Shown one piece after another: positions 43,000-54,540 of a stretch of 64,000 nucleotides of DNA (positions within the stretch are counted from its first letter, which is position 1; each line of letters begins with the position of its first letter). This DNA is from Maylandia zebra (taxonomy: Eukaryota; Chordata; Actinopteri; Cichliformes; Cichlidae): the NCBI RefSeq assembly GCF_041146795.1, contig NC_135172.1:13072137-13136136 (forward strand), given 5' to 3'. Both the position numbers and the translations under genes were made by a program. The notes beneath the pieces are model-generated. The model worked only from the letters and a program-made list of their open reading frames with translations. It was not told where the DNA came from and searched no databases.

Positions 43000-43935
43000 T
43001 ATGACAAAAATTCCAAATGTTTAGGTTAATAACATGTAATTAATTAATATTAGAAATAACATCATTGCTTATATAACCTTGGCATTTTTCAGTAAAAATA
43101 AATGTGTATTTTCAATGAAAGTCGTGAAAAACATTTCTCCTAAAAATGACCCAAAGTTATCAACTTAAATATACAATGTATGTGTAATCCTGTTCTCTAA
43201 ACTTTTTTCGGAATTACTCAGTATTTCAGGACACTTTTCTTCTCTCCTAAGAGATCTTGAATTATTACTCATTTATTCCATCGCACCTACCAATAAGTAT
43301 TTTTACATAATAATTACATCCTAAGTCACGGGCTGTATCAACACTGTCACCTAACTGTGTGATGTTTTTGAACATTCTGATAACAAATAGTTTCTTTAAG
43401 AGACAATAATAGAAGGGAAAATGGGTCATTCAAGCATCAAACATTCAAAAACTTTACAGAAAAACCTGAAGAAATAAGAGACAAATGATTATTCAGATAA
43501 ATCTTCACACTATAGCTGAAAGAATTAAACTACTACAGCTCATTTTTTTTATATTTATTAATACTCATAAAGGTTATTGATTTATGTTAAGCCATTATCA
43601 GTTCATGTATGGTTCAGGGAAAAAAGAAATGATGACTTTAAGTTTTAACTGTTCAGTTTGAAAGCTCTAAACCACGCAGAAAGCAACAACACAAAGCTCA
43701 CAAGTTTGCATGTTTTACAAAGTTAGCAATAATATTTTTACATTGTCTTATACTTTGTACACAACACATGCATTTCATGATCAAACATCTTTAAATTGAA
43801 ACCCACAAGCATTTCTACTTTTCTACTCATTTCTACTGTATTCTACGTGCCATTTTAGAGTGTGGTTGTTTTACACTCTGTACACAACAGCTGTGGCGCT
43901 TTTTTGAGTTTTTTTTCTGTTTAAAAGGCAGTGAC
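43000..43935. other. downstream flank of receptor B
   Basis: AT-rich, with no gene recognised. Confidence 0.4.
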
Positions 43936-46900
43936 TCAGTATTGGATGTTAGAGTATAGATCAGCTGTATTGGAATAGAGTTCAGCTTGATTGGGATAGA
44001 CTTTGCCTTCATTGCAGTAGAGGTCACCTTGATTGGAGTCAAGTTCTCCTTCATTGGAATAGAGATGAGCTGGTTGGTGTGTATTGACAGGCATTCTGCT
44101 GTAGTGAGCTGAGACGTTTTCATATATGGGATTATGGCTAACCTGAGGAGACCAAAAACATAACCTCCCATATGGTACACATTTTACACCATATGGAAGG
44201 TTAAGACATTGGTGAGATAAACAAGACAAAAAAATCTATCCACACAAAGGATAAATGATCAAGTAAAAGAAAAACAGGATTGTGGATGCACTGTGTTGTG
44301 TACCTGCTGTTTGTTGTCTGATATTTCACTCTTTGGAGAATGACTAGAAGCCCTCTTTTTTCTGAGTGTCAAACATGAAAGGATATGACTGAATAACAGA
44401 TTTCAAATCAGAGTTTGAACATGACTGATCTTAAAGAGAACACAGTGATGCTCACCTCCGGCAGCAGAACACAGTGAGAAGTATTATTATTATTAACAGG
44501 AGAGCTGCAAAACCTCCTGCAGCTGCTGGTAGCCATTGAGCTGTGGTGTTATCCTTGTTAGTTTTAACACCACAGGAATAATTTCTTATATTCTCCCTGC
44601 TGACTGGGTCTAGGATCAGATGTTTGTTGTGGGTCTCTGTCATGTTCAGATGTCGACTGTTGAAGTACCAAATGTAGTTTGTGTTGTCAGTCAGAGGACA
44701 GCTGGTGCTGCAGGTCAGTGTGACTCTCTGACCCTCTGTCACCACTGCAGAAGGACTCATCTTCACTCTCAGCTCTGAAAGAGGAACATTACTAAATAAT
44801 TAAAAACTATAAATCTCATAAAAAAATTTCCCAATTACCTTTTTTTTAATATAGGATAGCATTTTGATGGGTAATGTGATACAGGTCAATGTGGAACGCA
44901 AAGGACCGTCAACAGTTTTACAAGAAGCACTTCTTAGACCAGCTAAAATGTGATGATCAGTGAAATTTTGCTGATAACACTTTTACATTCAGTATTGTTT
45001 GCTCAGGTTTACATGAGGCTTTTTAGGCTTTTTAGTGTAAAACATTGAGGCTCTTACATGAATGAAACATCTTAGGTCATCTTGTTAGGAGACTTTACCT
45101 GTGACAATCAAAAAGACTCCAGGCAGTTTCAGTTCTTTATCATTTCCTTTCAGGATGAAGGTGTATTCTCCTGAGTCATTCTTCTTCAGGTTTTTGATGG
45201 TCAGGGTGTGTTGGTTCTTCATGTTGTCCTGATACTCCACACGACCTGAAGGCTCAATCGGTTTTTCAAGTTCCTTATCACCTGTTTTCCATTTTTTACT
45301 CCAACATTTAAACTCTGGTTTCATGTTATCAGGATGTGAGTATTTACTGATAATGTTCACTGAAGATCCTTCCAGAGCACAGATTCTCCTGCTGACATAA
45401 TTCACTGTCCAGCAGTTTTTATCCTGAACACCTGAAATATAGATGGACGATTTAAAGTTGACTGTGGTGTCTGCATGTTGAGATAACAGCTTGTTATTAA
45501 TTAACAGAATTAACAGTTTTCTTTGATACTCACAGACGTCATCAGATTGAAGATGCTCATGACCTTTAATTGCACAGTAAAAGTTGTTTTTCAAAGAACT
45601 TGGAGTTGAAATGCTTCTTATATTTTCCCTATAAAGTTTTCCATTTTCATACCACACATAGACAGTTTGAGGGTCGATCAGAGGACATGAGGTGCTACAG
45701 GTCAGTGTGTTCCCAGGTGTCTTTACAACATGTACCACTGAAGAGATGATAAATACAGTTTCGTCAGTCACTATGTTATTATGCATATTTTATACGTGTA
45801 TGTATGTCAGTTACATGGTTTTGTGTATGGGAGCAGATTTGTAGAGGTGAGTTCAAAGAACGGTACTTGAACTCACTTCTCTTTTCATTATAAGAGAGGA
45901 GTCTGTGTACTCATTCTGTCTTTTCCTCATCAGGGACGTTTTCAGTTTAACACATTTTCATTGACTGCATCCACACACTTCAATAATAATCTTGGCATTC
46001 TACTTTTTTCACCCAAAGCGTAATGTAATTCACGTGTGACCTGATGGCTGTCAGTGCTACCCCTCAGCTTCTTAGTAGATGTACCTGTGCTGTTAATGTG
46101 AAAATCCTACTTGAATCCATTCCTGAATTATTGCAATCACAAAATTTTCAGAAAACTAGAACTTTGACCTTGACCTCGAGGTCAGTGTCAAGGAGATTCA
46201 AAATCATCAAAGATTTTTAGTACATGTGCCTTTTGTAGCAATTTGGAAATCCTACTCATTCTCGCATTCACAAATCTCTGTGTCCATGCCAACTGCCAAT
46301 AACATCTTTTAACCCTTCAGCCTTTTTACAGCTGAGGGGTTAAAAAAGTGAATATAGAAACAGTGCATTTCAGAGATCAGTAAGAAGACGTGTTTGTGTT
46401 CACCTCTGGGAAATGTGATGGAACAAGGCTCATGTTCTGATCCCTGCTGATAAGGACACATTTCGCTTTTAGTGTACGTCACATTGACGCATGTTGATGT
46501 GATGGAATCTGGATGAAAAAAATATTAGAGTATTGAGTATGTTTACTCAGAATTATTTGACTTAGTTTATTTAGAGTAGTTTATTTTGTAACACACTGAA
46601 CATCATGACTCACCCACAGAGACTTGAGGGGCTCTGAGATGCTCGTAGCCTTTGACAGCACAGGAGTATGTGACTGCTTCCTCACTGCTGAGCAGCTCTT
46701 GGTACCAGGGAGACCAGTCCTCATAGAGAAACTCTCTGTTCTTGTACCAGATGTAGGCTGCAGGCTTTTCAGTCAGAGGACAGCTGCTGCTGCACATCAG
46801 TGTTACTGTCTGTCCCTCTGTGGCAGGAATCACCTTTACCTGCAGCTCTGAGAAGATTGTTAATAGAAAAATTATCAATACATTGATTATTCATAGATGA

Positions 46901-48268
46901 GTTCTTAACGCATTTGATAAAACCACTGTACCTGCAACACTGAGAGAAATTCCCCTTTGGTCACAGTCTGATTTGTCAGCAGGTTCTCTGCAGCAGTAAA
47001 TGTTTGCATCATTCTCTGCTAGATTGTTGACTGTCAGAGTCAAGTTACTATCTGCTGACATGCTGTACTTTCCATCTGCAGATGTCTCAATCTTGAAGCC
47101 CCCCCTGTGTACACTGTACCAGTTCATGCTTGATGTTGGATGTTGATGTGAGCAGGACAGATTCACTGATGAACCTTTCAAGGCACAGATGCTGTTTGTT
47201 TGTCCCTGAACACCTTTAACACAACATTTGATTAACAAGCATCTGTGCAGATTTACACAATTTCTATAACATTCATATGTTATTCTGACAATATAAGTTT
47301 CATGCATTTTTCCATGCAGCACTCTGAAAATTGCTAATATATTGCAACGTTATCAGAGAACCATCAAATGTTTTGTTGCAAAAAGTCACAGGGTCAAGAA
47401 ATGTATTAAAAACAGACCACCAAAGATTTGAGAAGAATCAAACGTGTTATTTTCCATTGATTTCATATTAACTGGAAAATTATAGTACTTCTTCTTCTGA
47501 CCAAAACCCTCTCCGAACATTGTCTGGGAGGTTCCGGGTGCTGCTGCAGAAAACATTTGATCATTGAGAAATCAAATAACCAACAATCTTCAACTTGAAA
47601 GTAAATTCAGTGTTTTGGTCAATGACTTTTTTTTATGTCAAAAACATTTATTTATAAATTTAAAGTTTTAAAGTTGTTTGTTTTGTCATTCTCACTTCAT
47701 TGGCTGAAAATAAACAAAGGAAATGGGGAAATATTCATTTTTCATTTAGTTGCATAATAATTCTGCACACTAATAGTTACCAACAAATATGAAAATCTCA
47801 CTTTTACTTCCTTAAATATCCTGATTAGGCGCTGTAGTTGTTCGAGAATAATCATTTACGAAGCTATGTGAGCCAAGCCGGGAGTGAGTTAGTGTGGGTT
47901 AAACCCAGTGATTCATGGCACTGAAGCAAGGCCACGTTTAGTACATAATTCTGAGAAACTAGCAGCTTATGTAATAATAAAGTGTACTTTTTAGAAACAA
48001 GTGGCTGTGAAAGGACAGGAAGACCAGAAAAGATGATCTTACGGAATACAGCAAAATTCCTTCTTTTAGCATAAACTAAACAACAGCAAATGTTCATTTT
48101 ACATGTCTCAAATATCTACAACTGTAAAATGTTACCTATGCATTAATGCAACATTAACATACATATAAGTGGACATTGAATTAAGGGATCTGGTAAAACA
48201 GAATCTTTCCTACCTGAGAGAGAGAGAACAAAAACCCAGAACAAACATTCAGCTTCTGTGAAGAACAT
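43936..48268 (-). CDS. CD22/Siglec-like Ig-superfamily receptor B with YxN-repeat tail, nine exons, 598 residues
   Basis: Minus-strand exons: 48214-48268 leader (MFFTEAECLFWVFVLSLS); 46932-47213 V-like (CALKGSSVNLSCSHQH...NIYCC); 46614-46847 C2-like; 46404-46508 half V (CVNVTYTKSEMCPYQ); 45534-45737 C2-like; 45099-45431 V-like; 44456-44774 C2-like plus membrane helix (FAALLLIIIILLTVFCC); 44304-44361 juxtamembrane; 43936-44142 tail. Sum 1797 nt, in frame, all GT/AG, phase for phase like receptor A. The tail has IYENV, then six 7-residue units, five with Y and N two residues later. YxN is the core recognised by GRB2 SH2 domains; no canonical ITIM ([IVLS]xYxx[IVL]) is present apart from near matches. 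This would be a leukocyte surface receptor signalling through phosphotyrosine. Exon 46614-46847 is identical to that of receptor A. Confidence 0.87.
43939..44064 (-). repeat. six 21-bp tandem units encoding YxN motifs
   Basis: Exactly 126 bp up to the stop codon. The units read LYSNEGE, LDSNQGD, LYCNEGK, VYPNQAE, LYSNTAD, LYSNIQY. The DNA core is CTCTAT-CCAAT-GAAG-GA-. Confidence 0.95.
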
Positions 48269-50460
48269 GGCTGTTGCAGACTTCACTGTCTAATCAGAAA
48301 GTTGACTAATGAGCTTTCAAAACCCTCAGCTGCTGTCTTATTAAAGAATGATTGCTTAAAAGCAGAAGTCATCTTCTTAAAACTACAAAGTCTTATGACC
48401 AAATGGACATGGAAATTACGGCAAATATGTGTGCATGCAACACCTTCAGATCACTTCCTCCTCCTATCAAATTAGTGCAGCAGCTATTCATATATGACAT
48501 ATAACAGCACGACAAAACATCTGTGTGTTGCTTTTGTTATTTTGAGATAAAAGCATCTTAAGCTCACCCACATGAAAACTTCCTTTGAGAAGCAGTATTA
48601 TATTTTTCTTCTTGCTTTTACCACAATATTTTGAGATCACATATTTCACTATCAAGCATTTCCTCTTTTTGGCTCATTTTTATAATGTGTTTTATTCAGA
48701 GATTAAAAACTACTTACAGATACACCAGCTACTGATGTTATACTAAAACCTAGTGAGGAATACTGCCTTTTAATGTCTGTTTATTTGCTTTTCTTTATCA
48801 GGCTCAGATTTGGAGTAGAGATTCTCAGTGGAGTGGAGACTGAAGTGCAGTCTGTTCTACCAATGGTCACCCCGAGTTAGCTCATCTTTAGCTCATCTTT
48901 CCATCCCGTTATAAGGAATCTTATGCATAAGTTTAATAAGGAAGATCTCAGGTCTCACATCTGTCTGCTCCCAGGTGTTGCCGGCTAATTCTAAGCTTCA
49001 CGTCACTTCTACTTTCCCAGGTGAGAAGCTGTTTGGTGACATCACTGATGTTGTCCAATCATTTTTCTCCCAGCCTTCATCAGACAAAGTAGCACTCATG
49101 CCACATACTTTAAATCTCACTGCGCGTCTGTCACTCTCCTTTGCAGACGCCTTTGTGCAACCCACCTTCTCCACATCACCGCCTCTCATCACTCAGGCTG
49201 TATTCAAGCCTCCATATTCATCCCCACCCTCACAGGGAGTCCTGCTCTAATCCCTATCACTGCTGGGATCAACGGGCCATCGGAGTCTAACTGCCAAATA
49301 CCTCTATCTAAATTCTGTACATTAATAAATCATGGTCATTTCTTTCTTATGATCCTTCCGTACTGAATTATAGCTATGTTTCTGTGCCAAATCAAACATA
49401 CTGATCCTTCCTCTGTTTCTGTTTTACTCCTTGACAATATGTTGTCTCTGCTGGTGTGATTACAGATACAAAGTATCCTGTTTCTCTCAATGTATCAAAT
49501 GGGGGGGGGGGGGGGGGGGGGGGAATCAAATGCAGTGTAAATGAACAACTCACAGATAGCATTACTCAACCCTGTAATAATTCAATTTTTTGTTTATTTC
49601 TCTTTTTAAAGAAACATGAAGTCTCTGCAAGAGAAGTAAGGGCATGATACATGTGTGAATGCTGAACAATGAAAGAAGTATGACATGCAAAGATCAGAAA
49701 GGTGTCATATTATGCATCAACACCAGACATGTGTGAAATGACTGCTGTGTAAAAAAAAATGTGCACCCAAAACACAAAAAGCACTGGCAGATGAAACAAG
49801 CAGAAAAGACTGTAACTGTAAAAGCAGAAATACACGATGAAAAAGCGAAGAAGAGAAAAACTGACAGAGAGAGGCATTTCTATTTATACACATTAACAGT
49901 TACAGTAGAGCAAAGAATAGCATGGCAGGAAATACAAAAACAGACGATGGACTCTTACAGAGATGCTTCTCTCCATGCATTCTTGCTGTTTCTGTTTCAT
50001 GCAGGCTTTATGAATGCAGACAGCAAAATGAAGGGTGAAAATGTGAAACATATGAAAATATGAATTCATTAATAAGGCTGGAATACCAAATGTTTCATCA
50101 GTAACAAAAGTGAAAACAGCTTGATCTGAGTACAACAGCTTAGCCTCCAATCTTATAAAACTGGACAGACTTTAGATATTCAGGTGAAAAAACTAAGATG
50201 TTGATCATAAACCAGGTTTCTAGCTGTTTTGTGTCTGTTATTATTTGTTCAAAGTAGGGAGTGTGTGTGTTGGGGAGGCTTTAAGATAAGTTGTAAGACG
50301 ATAATAGGAGACACCTGTGTATTTATTACTTATATGTACTTATTATGGATTACAGCACTCTCAATAAAAATGTTGTTCATAAGCACAGGCAAAGCATCAC
50401 TGGGGTTTTTGCTAAAGTCAGTGTTCATTAAGCACTTCCTCAATAATTTTTGAAAGTAGA
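47860..50460. repeat. segmental duplication, copy 1 (receptor B 5' side)
   Basis: Shares an ordered set of sequences with 57040-60750: the leader exon, AACTAGCAGCTT, GTTACCTATGCATTAATGCA, TACAGATACAA, AATGTATCAAATGGGG, ATGGCAGGAAA, GAATGCAGACAGCAAAATG and TTGTTCAAAGTAGGGAGTG. Indels are frequent, so the duplication is old. Confidence 0.8.
49501..49523. repeat. poly-G run
   Basis: 23 consecutive G. The paralogous site at 59855 has only GGGG. Such runs are prone to length error. Confidence 0.9.
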
Positions 50461-50890
50461 AGTAATTTGGAGATAGGGCGGTAGCTATAGGGTCCAAATA
50501 AAATATTTGAGGAACTTCTTGTTTTTCTTCTTGAGTCTTTGGCAGATGTGGCACAAACAAAGACACTGTGAAAACTATAAATATGATGAAGTAATCTGAG
50601 TTGACCTTGCCTTTTAACCTTTCAAAAGCTGCACAATCACAGGAAAGGTCACAAAGAAAGATGCAGCTGTGATGAAGTGTCAGTGAGACCGAATCAGTCA
50701 AACACCCCAGAAAAAGACATTTCAGTTTGATTGACATATGTGAAGTTTTGTGATATGCTTGGTTGATGGATGAATATCTTACTTCATAGCTTATTCCCTG
50801 TTTTGGCTGTTTGGCATACAAGAGAGGGACCCAAAACACTGGACTCAGAGGACAAGAATTAAACCCAAAAGCACCGAACATGATGACTTT

Positions 50891-51457
50891 GGCGATCACC
50901 AGGTGGACTATTTAATCCTGCCCTACCTGCTGCTCCACGCCAGTCCGTAGTCGCCTCTCAGCGGTAACGTACGCCTGCGGAAAAGAACTCGTATGACAAA
51001 CTCTCCATCGGACCTAACACTGTTTTTTTTCCCTGTGTACCCAGATCACAACTCGGCGTGTTTTTGTTTTCGAGCCACCTGCCTGTCCACCTGTCCGCCT
51101 GAGATTTGGTTCACATTCAGCTTCGCCGTCTCGACCCCTTTTGGAGCTCCACCCCCCTCTGGTTCACTCGGCCCGGCTATCACCGTGAGACGCACACTCC
51201 ACCTTCCCTCGTATGCTGCCTTTTTTTCCGCACCCCAGTAATCTGTCTCTCTTTTTGTTTTACAGCCTCTCACAGCCCCGCTCTCGGCGTTCCCTGTGCG
51301 GTCCCTCGGTTTCTTCTGGTTTCATACGTTGTTTTTCTGGCTACCCTCACGGGACACCTTTAGTTGCAATAAACATTACTTTCTTTATTCGCTCCTACCC
51401 TAGTGTGTGTGTTCTGCTACTGGGTCCTGCCTGCGCTCGGAACTTTGGTTCATGACA
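50891..51457 (+). repeat. 5' LTR, truncated at its start
   Basis: Starts GGCGATCACC, which corresponds to 55821 in the 3' LTR, so 91 bp of U3 are missing. A TATA-like TATTTAA is at 50909, and an AATAAA lies near 51368. It ends CATGACA. Confidence 0.92.
50939..50949 (+). other. predicted mRNA 5' end, complementary to the primer-binding site
   Basis: GCCAGTCCGTA, 30 bp after the TATA-like box, is the exact complement of TACGGACTGGC at 51459-51469. Confidence 0.65.
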
Positions 51458-51458
51458 G

Positions 51459-51469
51459 TACGGACTGGC
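51459..51469 (+). other. primer-binding site, self-priming type
   Basis: TACGGACTGGC starts two bases after the LTR end, where the primer for minus-strand synthesis anneals. It pairs over 11 bases with the LTR sequence at 50939-50949, as in the Tf1 self-priming mechanism, rather than resembling a tRNA 3' end. Confidence 0.65.
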
Positions 51470-51473
51470 CAGT

Positions 51474-52388
51474 ATGGACCCAGCAGATCCATTCCGCTCC
51501 GCTATTAATAAACAGGGCGCTATCCTCGGTTGCCACGATCAGCAGCTCCAGTCTCTCCAAGACCGTTGTCAAGAGCTCAGTGACACTCAGAATAAATTAC
51601 AAACTAGGCCGTCCGACCCCGTGCACCGCGGCGTGTCGCCTCCGCCGCTCGAACCCTTCCACGGGGAGCTGGACCTGTGTGGGGGGTTCCTTTTCCAGTG
51701 CTCCTTGTTTTTCAGTCGCACGCCTCACGCGTTCCCCACGGATACTGCTAAGATCTCCCACTTCGTGGGATTGTTACGGGGGCGTGCTCTAGCATGGGCT
51801 GAAGCCTACTTAAATTCTCACCCCATTCGTGATTGCGATTACGATGACTTCCTGGAGGAGTTCCAGGCTACGTTTTCCCCTCCGGTATCGGAGGACGATG
51901 CCGCGCAGAAGTTGCTGGGGCTCCGTCAGGGGCGGCGCAGTATTGCGGAGTACCTAGTTGAATTCCGTACTCGAGCGGTCGCCGTGGGTTGGCCCGATTC
52001 GGCTCTTCGTGGGTTTTTTTTACGGTCGTTAAATGACCAGATGAAGGACCAACTAGCTTTTCACGAGGAGACCAGATCCTTTGATGAATTGGCCTCCCTC
52101 TCCCGTAGGATTGACAGACGCTTGCGGGAGAGGGATGCCGAGCGGCGGTCTAAGCCTATGGGCTCCGTATTGCGCCCCGGGTTTCGCGTTTCTCCGCCCC
52201 CGCCCCCAGCTGCGTGTGCGCGCTCTCCGTCGCCGCCCCCGCCTGAACCCATGCAGATCGGACGCTCTCGGCTTTCTCCGGAGGAGAGGGAACGCCGATT
52301 TCGGGCTGGAGAATGTCTGTACTGTGGGAGGCCCGGTCACCGCATCGCTGTTTGCCCGGTCCGCCCAAACGACCCGGCCCACCGGTGA
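51474..52388 (+). CDS. gag: gag polyprotein, 304 residues
   Basis: The ATG lies only 16 bp after the LTR and begins [16 protein letters not shown] coiled-coil-like N-terminus is followed by the retrotransposon gag domain ([20 protein letters not shown], then [28 protein letters not shown]). A proline-rich linker and one CCHC zinc knuckle ([14 protein letters not shown]) come before the stop. It forms the particle shell and packages the element's RNA. The frame is open throughout. Confidence 0.93.
   Translation: MDPADPFRSAINKQGAILGCHDQQLQSLQDRCQELSDTQNKLQTRPSDPVHRGVSPPPLEPFHGELDLCGGFLFQCSLFFSRTPHAFPTDTAKISHFVGLLRGRALAWAEAYLNSHPIRDCDYDDFLEEFQATFSPPVSEDDAAQKLLGLRQGRRSIAEYLVEFRTRAVAVGWPDSALRGFFLRSLNDQMKDQLAFHEETRSFDELASLSRRIDRRLRERDAERRSKPMGSVLRPGFRVSPPPPPAACARSPSPPPPEPMQIGRSRLSPEERERRFRAGECLYCGRPGHRIAVCPVRPNDPAHR
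52364..52370 (+). promoter_or_regulatory. -1 ribosomal frameshift heptamer
   Basis: CCCAAAC in the gag frame splits C-CCA-AAC, the X-XXY-YYZ pattern for tandem -1 slippage. It lies 16 bases before the gag stop codon, inside the overlap with pol, and a -1 slip leads directly into the pol frame (RPGPPVSPG). Confidence 0.7.
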
Positions 52389-54540
52389 GTCCGGGGATAC
52401 GGGTGGGCAGCACTCTAAGCACTACTAGACCCCGATTGTTACTGTCCGTTACTATCGTGACTTCTAATCAGACTTTTACATGCCCCGCGTTAGTGGACTC
52501 CGGGGCGGAACAGAACCTTATGGATGAGAAGCTGGCTAAGAGGCTAGCTGTGTCTCTTACTCCACTCGAACCGCCCATCCCTGCGTCTACATTAAACAAC
52601 CAAGTGTTTGCATACATAACTCACCAAACCGCGCCTGTACGGTTAATCACATCAGGTAACCACCAAGAGCAGCTGTCCTTTTTCACTTTTCCTGCTCCTG
52701 ACACCCCGCTTATCCTAGGCTACCCCTGGTTACAGAGACATAACCCACACATAGATTGGGCCGGAAAAAGTATCGCGAGCTGGAGTGTGTTTTGTCTGGC
52801 GAACTGCCTGAGGTCAGCCGTTCCCTCCGCCTCAACGGAACGGAGGCCCGCCCCGCCACCCGCGCCGGACCTCTCTTCCGTGCCCCCCGACTATCACGAT
52901 CTCCAGCAGGTGTTCAGTAAAGATGAGGCGCTCTCACTCCCGCCTCACCGTCCATATGACTGTGCTATCGATCTGCTCCCGGGTGCATCGCTGCCCTCTA
53001 GCAGATTATACAACCTGTCTCGCCCCGAAAGAGAAACCATGGAGAATTACATCCAGGAGTCGCTAACTGCAGGACGTATTAGGCCGTCATCCTCTCCCGT
53101 GGCTGGGGGTTTTTTCTTCGTGGGAAAGAAAGACGGGACGCTCCGCCCGTGCATCGATTACAGGGGGCTGAATGACGTCACCGTCAAAAACAAATATCCC
53201 CTCCCACTCATTAGTTCTATTTTTAACTCACTCCAGGGAGCTACGGTCTTCACCAAACTAGATCTGCGGAACGCCTACCACCTGGTACGGATACGTGAAG
53301 GCGACGAGTGGAAGACCGCCTTCAATATCCCACTAGGGCATTTTGAATATCTAGTGATGCCGTTCGGGTTAACGAACGCCCCGGCGGTTTTTCAAGCCCT
53401 AGTCAACGACGTGTTACGGGATTTCCTGAACGTGTTTGTTTTTGTTTACCTGGATGATATTTTGATTTTCTCCAAGACGCTCGAGGACCATCGCATCCAT
53501 GTGAGGAGCGTGCTACAACGGCTGCTCGAAAATAGACTGTACGTAAAAGCGGAAAAGTGTGAGTTCCACGCCTCATCCATTTCCTTCTTGGGCTACATCC
53601 TCGCTGGTGGGCAGGTGAAGACCGACCCGGTGAAGATCAAAGCAATATTGGAATGGCCGGTTCCGGAGACACGAAAGAAGCTTCAGAGCTTCTTGGGGTT
53701 TGCGAATTTTTATCGCCGTTTCATTCGAAACTACAGCCAGGTGGCCGCGCCTCTCACCCAACTCACCTCACCCAAGGTGTCTTTCACATGGTCCCCTGAG
53801 GCCCACGCAGCCTTCGCTAAATTGAAGCGATTATTCACGTCCACACCCATTCTGACCCATCCTGACTCTTCTAAACAGTTTGTTGTTGAGGTCGACGCAT
53901 CTGATGCGGGAGTCGGGGCGGTTCTTTCCCAGCGGTCTGGGCCCCTGAACAAACTCCGGCCGTGCGCCTTTTTCTCACGCCGACTCACCCCCGCGGAGAG
54001 GAATTACGACATCGGCGACAGGGAACTCCTAGCGGTAAAACTCGCATTGGAGGAATGGCGTCACTGGCTGGAGGGGACCGAACAGCCCTTCGTTATATGG
54101 ACGGATCATAAAAATCTACTGTACCTTAGAACCGCCAAGAGGCTAAATCCCCGTCAAGCTTGCTGGTCCCTATTCTTCGCCCGCTTCAACTTCACACTCT
54201 CCTATCGTCCCGGGTCACGAAACATCAAACCCGATGCGCTCTCCCGTCTGTATTCCCCCGACAGCGAGGCGCCCCCCCCCCCGCCACCATCCTGCCTGCC
54301 TCCTGCGTGGTGGGTGCTCTCACCTGGGAGATTGAGGAGACCATTCGCCAAGCGCTCCCGGGGGACCCTGACCCAGGGACTGGACCACCAGGACGGCGCT
54401 TCGTTCCCGCCGTCCTGCCCGGGGAGCAGTCATCCACTGGATCCACACAGCACGATTCGCGTGCCACCCGGGCGTGAGCAGAACGGCGCGCCTCCTCAGC
54501 AGACACTTCTGGTGGAAATCGCTACTACGGGACGTTAGGG
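52370..54540 (+). CDS. pol: pol: protease, reverse transcriptase and RNase H
   Basis: Open from before the gag stop to 54538 in the -1 frame. Protease: [13 protein letters not shown] (DSGA active site). [36 protein letters not shown]. Connection: [20 protein letters not shown]. RNase [48 protein letters not shown] at about residue 650. A run of C residues near 54272 then shifts the frame, and the last 80 codons are not pol sequence. The reading resumes in a second frame ([19 protein letters not shown]), and a second break near 54410 leads to the integrase frame. The breaks are recent point indels. Confidence 0.92.

Noticed and set aside
43936-44142. Canonical ITIM in receptor B
   Set aside because: The tyrosines are preceded at -2 by P, H, D, K or E rather than I/V/L/S, so they do not meet the ITIM consensus; YxN fits better.
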